The notes under the pieces: model-generated
Told to the model about the DNA's origin: nothing
What the model saw: the letters and a program-made list of their open reading frames with translations, nothing else
The model's database searches: none
Program-made: the position numbers and the translations under genes
In this document: piece after piece, positions 7,431-11,292 of the stretch
How positions within the stretch are numbered: the first letter of the stretch is position 1
Layout: each line of letters begins with the position of its first letter
Assembly: GCA_034437455.1 (NCBI GenBank)
Contig: DAOTUB010000282.1
Location: 1 to 11,292, forward strand
DNA length: 11,292 nucleotides
Direction: 5' to 3'
Origin: DAOTUB01 sp034437455
Lineage (GTDB): Bacteria; Chloroflexota; Anaerolineae; B4-G1

Positions 7431-8462
7431 TTACTCCTCGCCCTGTTCTTCTCTCCCATAAAGCACGTGCCGCGCCACCTGGTAGAGTCGCTTGCTGAGG
7501 CCCAAAACCGCCGGGGCATGCACGTAAACGTTGCGCCCATAATTCACCAGGTCGCCTCCGAACTTGGCCTTGAAGTCGCGCACACCGTAGTCCTCGCCCG
7601 GCTTGCCGGCGCCGCCGAAATCCATCACGTGGAAGCCATGCTCACTGCCCCACGCCAGCGCGTGCCACGCGAGCATATCCCCGGCGCGATAGTCCGAGTA
7701 TTCCCGAAGCGTGCCGGTGTACCAGTAGAGGATCGTATCTTTGTATATGAGCAACATCAAAACGCCCAGTTCTACGCCGTCAGCTTTCGCGATGAGCACC
7801 TTCATCATCTGCTGGGGGTGTAGGACTTCAAAAGCCGCCTGAAAAAACGAGAAATCCGCCAGCGGGACTTGAAGACGTTCATAGACCTGCTTCAACAAGG
7901 CATAGACCGCCGGCATCCGAGCGGGATCGTTGATCTCCTCTACAATCACCTGGCGCTTACGCGCGCGGCGGACGTTGCGCCGCGCGTTCGAGCGAATGTC
8001 CGCCCAGATCTGGTCGGGAGACCGAGTGAGATCCACAAAAAAGTTCAGATGCTCTTCATAGGCAAACCCACATTCATCGAGCACCGGCTGCCAACGGCTT
8101 AAATCATAGGGATTGCGCAGCTCGGTGAAGAGGATGCGACGCCCTATCTCATCGGCATAGGAGCGCAACAACAACCTCAGCGTCGCTTCCCCCTCGGTGT
8201 TGGGCGCACACAACACACTGCCATAGGCCACAGAGCGCGTGGTGAACCGACGCAGCGGCCCGCCCATCAGCGTAATCTGCACCGGCATGAACAGCGCCTG
8301 GGGCGTCTGGTCGCCATTGACCGCTGCCCAGAAGGTCGGTGTGTGGCCTTTCGCCTGCGCAAAGACTTGAAACATCTCAGGGGTGTGAAAGATCTGGCCC
8401 TGCGGATGGCTGTCTACAAACTCACGCCACAGATGATGATCTAGCTTTCGAATGATCTCCAT
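7431..8462 (-). CDS. FemAB-like GNAT-fold protein (third, divergent)
   Basis: This 343-residue protein is related to FemAB proteins but is not a close paralogue of the two that follow. It best resembles the group annotated as FemAB-related or BioF2-like acetyltransferase domain proteins, frequent in exopolysaccharide loci. Features: HPQGQIFHTPEMFQVFAQAK at 19-38, typical of the N-terminal half; the Arg-rich linker SNARRNVRRARKRQVIVEE (158-176); YWYTGTLREYSDYRAGDMLA (246-265), the acceptor-site-like region; and FHVMDFGGAGKPGEDYGVRD (277-296) followed by FKAKFGGDLVNYGR (297-310). The C-terminus is acidic (GREEQGEE), and its terminal GAG-GAG codons double as the ribosome-binding site for the next gene. 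The ATG at 8462 follows AGGG closely and lies 6 bases after the glycosyltransferase stop. The transferred group could be aminoacyl or acyl; the sequence does not decide. Confidence 0.85.
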   Translation of the reverse strand: MEIIRKLDHHLWREFVDSHPQGQIFHTPEMFQVFAQAKGHTPTFWAAVNGDQTPQALFMPVQITLMGGPLRRFTTRSVAYGSVLCAPNTEGEATLRLLLRSYADEIGRRILFTELRNPYDLSRWQPVLDECGFAYEEHLNFFVDLTRSPDQIWADIRSNARRNVRRARKRQVIVEEINDPARMPAVYALLKQVYERLQVPLADFSFFQAAFEVLHPQQMMKVLIAKADGVELGVLMLLIYKDTILYWYTGTLREYSDYRAGDMLAWHALAWGSEHGFHVMDFGGAGKPGEDYGVRDFKAKFGGDLVNYGRNVYVHAPAVLGLSKRLYQVARHVLYGREEQGEE

Positions 8463-8468
8463 ATTTCC

Positions 8469-9683
8469 CTATGTCCTTCGGTGCTTTCGCTGCCCCAAAC
8501 GCTCAACAAGATCGACGTACTCAGCACGCTGGGTCGTCCAATTGTAACGCTTGTTGAAGCGCTCGATGTTCTCCGCCAGGGCTGCCAATCGCGCTCGATC
8601 TTGATAGAGCGCCAAAATACAGTGAGCTAAATCATCCACATCACCCGGCGTGAAGAATTGCACCATCGTATCATCGAAGTAGGCCGATATGCCCATCGTC
8701 CGTGAGGCGATGACGGGCAAGCCCAACGCGGCATATTCTAGCAGCTTGGTCGGCAATAGCTCATCGGTAAAAACATCATTCCGATACGGGACGACGCCGA
8801 GATCAGCCACGGTAATGCGCTCAGGTAGCTCGTCCACCAGCAACACCCCCTCGAAGCTGACATGATCCTCAATACCCAGTTTGCTGGCCAAAGCACGCAA
8901 TCGCCCCATATAATCTCCACCGCCAATGATCGTAAAGTGAATATCGGGCACCTGGGCCCGGATTTGGGCAATGGCCCGCAGGACCAAATCCAGGCCGTAG
9001 CGATAAGGAATCGACCCATGGTAGATCAAGTGGAACCGTCCTTCTGCGCGTGGCTTGGGTTGACTAGGTATCTTGAAAATGCGCGGGTCCGCCAAGTTCA
9101 TAAGAACAAAGGTCTTATCCGCCGGCACGTTGCGACGAATCAGTGTTTGCCGCCAATGCTCAGTCACCGTGATCACATGATCGGCGAAGCGACAGGCCCA
9201 TCGTTCTTGCAAATTGACCAGGCGTATCATCAGCCGGACGAGTAATCGGTCACTGCTGCCGTTAAATCGGCAGGCGAAGAATTCCGGCATCAGGTCATGC
9301 AAATCTAAAATGATGGATGTACCGCTGAGTTTGGGAATTAATGCCGCGAATACTAAGAAATCGGGGGGGTTATGCACCTGCACAACGTCATATCGATGCT
9401 TGATGTGCAGGCTCGTGAGCTTGAAAAAGACCCGAATGAAAAAATGCACATACTCCACAAACTGCACGCCGACGCCTTTCCCTTTGTGGCGACGCACCGG
9501 CAGCCGAAAAATATTGACGCCGTTATAGCGATCTTGGGCAGATTCTCCGGGAAGGCGCAGGCAGATGACATCCACTTGATAACCTAAATCAATCAATGCC
9601 TCGGCCTCACGCTGCACACGCACCTCTCCCAAGGGATAGTAAGCATGGACGACCATACAATGACGCTTGGTTTGTTCTCCCAT
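8469..9683 (-). CDS. Family 4 (GT-B fold) glycosyltransferase
   Basis: This 404-residue protein has a complete two-lobe GT-B layout of the GT4 type, which moves a sugar from a nucleotide donor, usually with retention. N-terminal lobe: HAYYPLGEVRVQREAEALID (13-32), DVVQVHNPPDFLV (99-111) and LDLHDLMPEFF (127-137). C-terminal lobe: LIYHGSIPYRYGLDLVLRAI (219-238), TIIGGGDYMGRL (251-262), VSFEGVLLVDELP (275-287), DLGVVPYRND (294-303) and DELLPTKLLEYAALGLPVIA (307-326), with Glu residues that normally bind the donor. No membrane span is evident beyond a hydrophobic patch at about 80-92, so the enzyme is likely cytoplasmic and works on a lipid-linked glycan. The ATG at 9683 is 18 bases after the deacetylase-like gene, and its Shine-Dalgarno is weak (AAGGCGAAGAA). 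Sugar specificity cannot be read. Confidence 0.93.
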   Translation of the reverse strand: MGEQTKRHCMVVHAYYPLGEVRVQREAEALIDLGYQVDVICLRLPGESAQDRYNGVNIFRLPVRRHKGKGVGVQFVEYVHFFIRVFFKLTSLHIKHRYDVVQVHNPPDFLVFAALIPKLSGTSIILDLHDLMPEFFACRFNGSSDRLLVRLMIRLVNLQERWACRFADHVITVTEHWRQTLIRRNVPADKTFVLMNLADPRIFKIPSQPKPRAEGRFHLIYHGSIPYRYGLDLVLRAIAQIRAQVPDIHFTIIGGGDYMGRLRALASKLGIEDHVSFEGVLLVDELPERITVADLGVVPYRNDVFTDELLPTKLLEYAALGLPVIASRTMGISAYFDDTMVQFFTPGDVDDLAHCILALYQDRARLAALAENIERFNKRYNWTTQRAEYVDLVERLGQRKHRRT

Positions 9684-9701
9684 ATCGTTTCTTCGCCTTT
9701 T

Positions 9702-11015
9702 TTATTTACCAAGTAAACGCAGCCCATAATCCCAGAGGGTCAAGGCATCTATATCGCCGGTGATACACAAGACACTGTGATAACCATCGGGCCATCGGGC
9801 TAAACGCACCAATGACCCGGCCTGCTGTTCGATCTCTTCCAATAGCGAGCGCGCCTGTTCCGGGGCGAACTGGGAACGGTCGAGATAAATCGAATAGAGA
9901 TCAGCCTGCTCACTGGCTTGGACAATGTAACCCTGCTGACGCAGGAAGCTGATCAATTCCCCAGAACAAGCCCGCGAGACGCCAATGAAAGGGCGGGTTG
10001 AAGCACGAACCGTACAACTCATACCACGAACTCGCCGGTAGCCATCGTCTCCGATGGCCGTTGCACTAGTCGGCTCGATCATTTCCACGCCTCGCGCCAG
10101 GATCATCGTGCCTGGAGGGCCGGAAACCGCCAGGTGATAGGTCGCATCGTCCTGCTCGCTCACATCCATCGTCGCGTCGGTGCGAGCACGCCACCAGCGA
10201 TCCACTTCATCCAAGCGGGCGATCCATACCGGCGGCGACAAAGCGCGCGCTTCTTCCAGCAAGGCCGAAAGATCCGCCTGACACAGGGCGATGCGCTCTG
10301 GGTGCAATTGCACCACAAACATCTCTTGCCGCCGATGCGTCTCGTGAAGGATATTCCGCCAGACGCTTTCTACCCAGCGATCGGGTTTATCATAAAAACG
10401 CTCGATTAACATCTCGTCATCGGGCAGCGAGACCGGCATCTGAACCAGTTTGCCAGATAATCTTGGCAAAGACATCCGTTTGCTGGCCGGCCAGGGCCGG
10501 TAAAAATCAAGCGCACATTGATAGCTTGGGTAAGCGTGCGGAGCATCGGTCACCAAATCTGGCACATCCCACATAATAGGTTGATTACACACATAAGCGT
10601 AACCGACCTTTTCGATAGCCGCGTTCAATCCTGGAGCATCGCGCAGATAAGGCGACCGGAATCCAGAAAAGGGAACGCCGGCCACCTTAAAAATTTCGTA
10701 GGCTCGGCGCAAATGCAGTAATCGATTCTCTGGCGGGACTTGCGAATAATCCACGTGAGTGTAGCCATGCACCACAAATTCAATATCCCCGTTTAAATAC
10801 TTGAAAATCAAATGAGGGTTGCGCGCAAGCACCACGGCCGTGAGAGCAACACTGGCACCGCAATCAAACTGCTCTAACGTCCGCACAAATAAATCTAATG
10901 ACCGGTCCATTTTTTGAGGCGTGAGACCATAGCGGCTGAAAATGCTACGGATCCGTCTCAGCACAGCCGACAACCCTTTGGCTTCTGTGGCTACATTGAG
11001 TGGGTTTTTAGACAT
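9702..11015 (-). CDS. NodB-type polysaccharide deacetylase-like protein, motif 1 apparently at the C-terminus
   Basis: This 437-residue protein is the first gene of the operon. Residues about 28-280 resemble a NodB-homology deacetylase: a helix-strand unit (LTPQKMDRSLDLFVRTLEQF at 31-50, then ASVALTAVVLARNPHLI), motif 2 VHGYTH with His83 and His87, motif 3 FRSPYL at 119-124, and a motif-5-like VQLHPER at 235-241. The usual N-terminal motif 1 with its catalytic and metal-binding Asp pair is missing. At the extreme C-terminus, SVLCITGDIDALTLWDYGLR (414-433) looks like that missing strand, with Asp421 and Asp423. What would follow motif 1 in a normal NodB protein is what begins this protein, as in a circular permutation. 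A beta-rich middle segment at about 285-400 is unassigned. The family would remove N- or O-acyl groups from sugars. No signal peptide is seen. The ATG at 11015 has GAGGAA upstream. Confidence 0.82.
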   Translation of the reverse strand: MSKNPLNVATEAKGLSAVLRRIRSIFSRYGLTPQKMDRSLDLFVRTLEQFDCGASVALTAVVLARNPHLIFKYLNGDIEFVVHGYTHVDYSQVPPENRLLHLRRAYEIFKVAGVPFSGFRSPYLRDAPGLNAAIEKVGYAYVCNQPIMWDVPDLVTDAPHAYPSYQCALDFYRPWPASKRMSLPRLSGKLVQMPVSLPDDEMLIERFYDKPDRWVESVWRNILHETHRRQEMFVVQLHPERIALCQADLSALLEEARALSPPVWIARLDEVDRWWRARTDATMDVSEQDDATYHLAVSGPPGTMILARGVEMIEPTSATAIGDDGYRRVRGMSCTVRASTRPFIGVSRACSGELISFLRQQGYIVQASEQADLYSIYLDRSQFAPEQARSLLEEIEQQAGSLVRLARWPDGYHSVLCITGDIDALTLWDYGLRLLGK

Positions 11016-11189
11016 AGTTTCCTCAAACTCCTAGCGGAACGTATCAAGCATGTTGAGCCCCTCGAACGGAGCGAGCTGTGGATAGTGCCGCCCTGTGGAT
11101 CAGCCTCGCCTACTCACATAGTTTAGATAACGCTCTGGCTGTTCCATCCGAAAGACTTTAGATAGACAGGGAGTCTGACATACCCTTTC

Positions 11190-11212
11190 ACAAAATACAT
11201 TTCTTATTTTGT
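11190..11212. repeat. Operator-like inverted repeat, 8-base arms with a 7-base centre
   Basis: ACAAAATA at 11190-11197 and TATTTTGT at 11205-11212 are perfect reverse complements about a 7-base centre. Centre-to-centre spacing is about 15 bases, a size common for dimeric repressor sites. It lies about 175 bases before the first gene. Confidence 0.4.
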
Positions 11213-11224
11213 CACCCCCATATC

Positions 11225-11250
11225 TAGGCAGTACGGGCGAAATTTGCCTA
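11225..11250. repeat. Short inverted repeat, TAGGCA and TGCCTA
   Basis: TAGGCA at 11225-11230 and its exact reverse complement TGCCTA at 11245-11250 are separated by 14 bases and could form a small hairpin next to the palindrome. Confidence 0.3.
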
Positions 11251-11258
11251 TATATAGG
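11247..11258. repeat. 12-base perfect palindrome
   Basis: CCTATATATAGG is identical on both strands. It lies in the AT-rich leader, overlaps the candidate -10 box and could be an operator, or simply low-complexity DNA. Confidence 0.35.
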
Positions 11259-11279
11259 ACAGCACGTTCAGATAATTAA
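11251..11279 (-). promoter_or_regulatory. Weak candidate promoter for the operon
   Basis: On the minus strand TTAATT (11274-11279) is followed after 17 bases by TATATA (11251-11256). The spacing fits a housekeeping sigma factor, but only three of six and four of six bases match the consensus boxes. The -10 overlaps a palindrome. This is the best pair I found, not a firm call. Confidence 0.2.
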
Positions 11280-11292
11280 TACTCTGAATTTG

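Larger units (their letters stand above)
11016..11292. other. Gene-free upstream region of the operon
   Basis: This 277-base stretch upstream of the deacetylase-like gene has no convincing gene. The part near the window edge (about 11150-11292) is AT-rich and holds several dyads listed separately. The part nearer the gene contains a short GC-rich repeat-like segment and two similar ATCCACAG octamers on the minus strand. A 25-codon minus-strand reading frame at 11123-11200, starting ATG, lacks a good ribosome-binding site. It probably carries the operon promoter and leader. Confidence 0.5.

Noticed and set aside
11123..11200. 25-codon leader peptide gene on the minus strand
   Set aside because: It has an ATG and a stop but no ribosome-binding site, no run of one regulatory amino acid and no adjoining terminator-antiterminator pair.
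11016..11292. Replication origin
   Set aside because: There are only two imperfect DnaA-like boxes and no dnaA, dnaN or similar genes beside them.

Overview
The window holds nine genes or gene fragments, all on the minus strand and tightly packed, with spacers of 3 to 39 bases. Transcription runs from the right edge to the left edge, so it reads as one operon for building and decorating a cell-surface or secreted polysaccharide. I saw no credible plus-strand gene, tRNA, rRNA, CRISPR array or insertion sequence. Style points to an environmental bacterium, probably Chloroflexota (for example an Anaerolineae-type genome): moderately high GC, paired FemAB proteins, and a left-edge GAF-domain fragment of the kind abundant in that phylum. 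This placement is inference.

In transcription order: (1) an AT-rich leader at 11016-11292 with inverted repeats and perhaps a promoter; (2) a divergent NodB-type polysaccharide deacetylase-like protein whose motif-1-like Asp residues are at its C-terminus instead of its N-terminus; (3) a GT4 glycosyltransferase; (4-6) three consecutive FemAB/GNAT-type proteins, the last two being clear paralogues; (7) an asparagine-synthetase-like protein with an intact ATP-pyrophosphatase loop but no N-terminal nucleophilic Cys; (8-9) two adjacent CapK/PaaK-type adenylate-forming enzymes; (10) the N-terminal part of a sulfotransferase.

At the left edge the sulfotransferase stops abruptly near position 127 and the sequence becomes the end of a GAF domain in another frame. 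The switch lies at a GCGGCCGC octamer. It is either a rearrangement or, more simply, an assembly or cloning chimera.

Together the genes suggest a glycan that is assembled (GT4), perhaps deacylated (deacetylase), and decorated with activated acyl groups (CapK pair), amino-acid-derived groups (FemAB trio), amides (asparagine-synthetase-like) and sulfate (sulfotransferase). The gene mix resembles exopolysaccharide loci linked to exosortase A in Proteobacteria, but no exosortase, polymerase, flippase or sorted protein is present here. The most unusual candidate is the apparently circularly permuted deacetylase; the tandem FemAB/CapK/amidotransferase set is the second point of interest.
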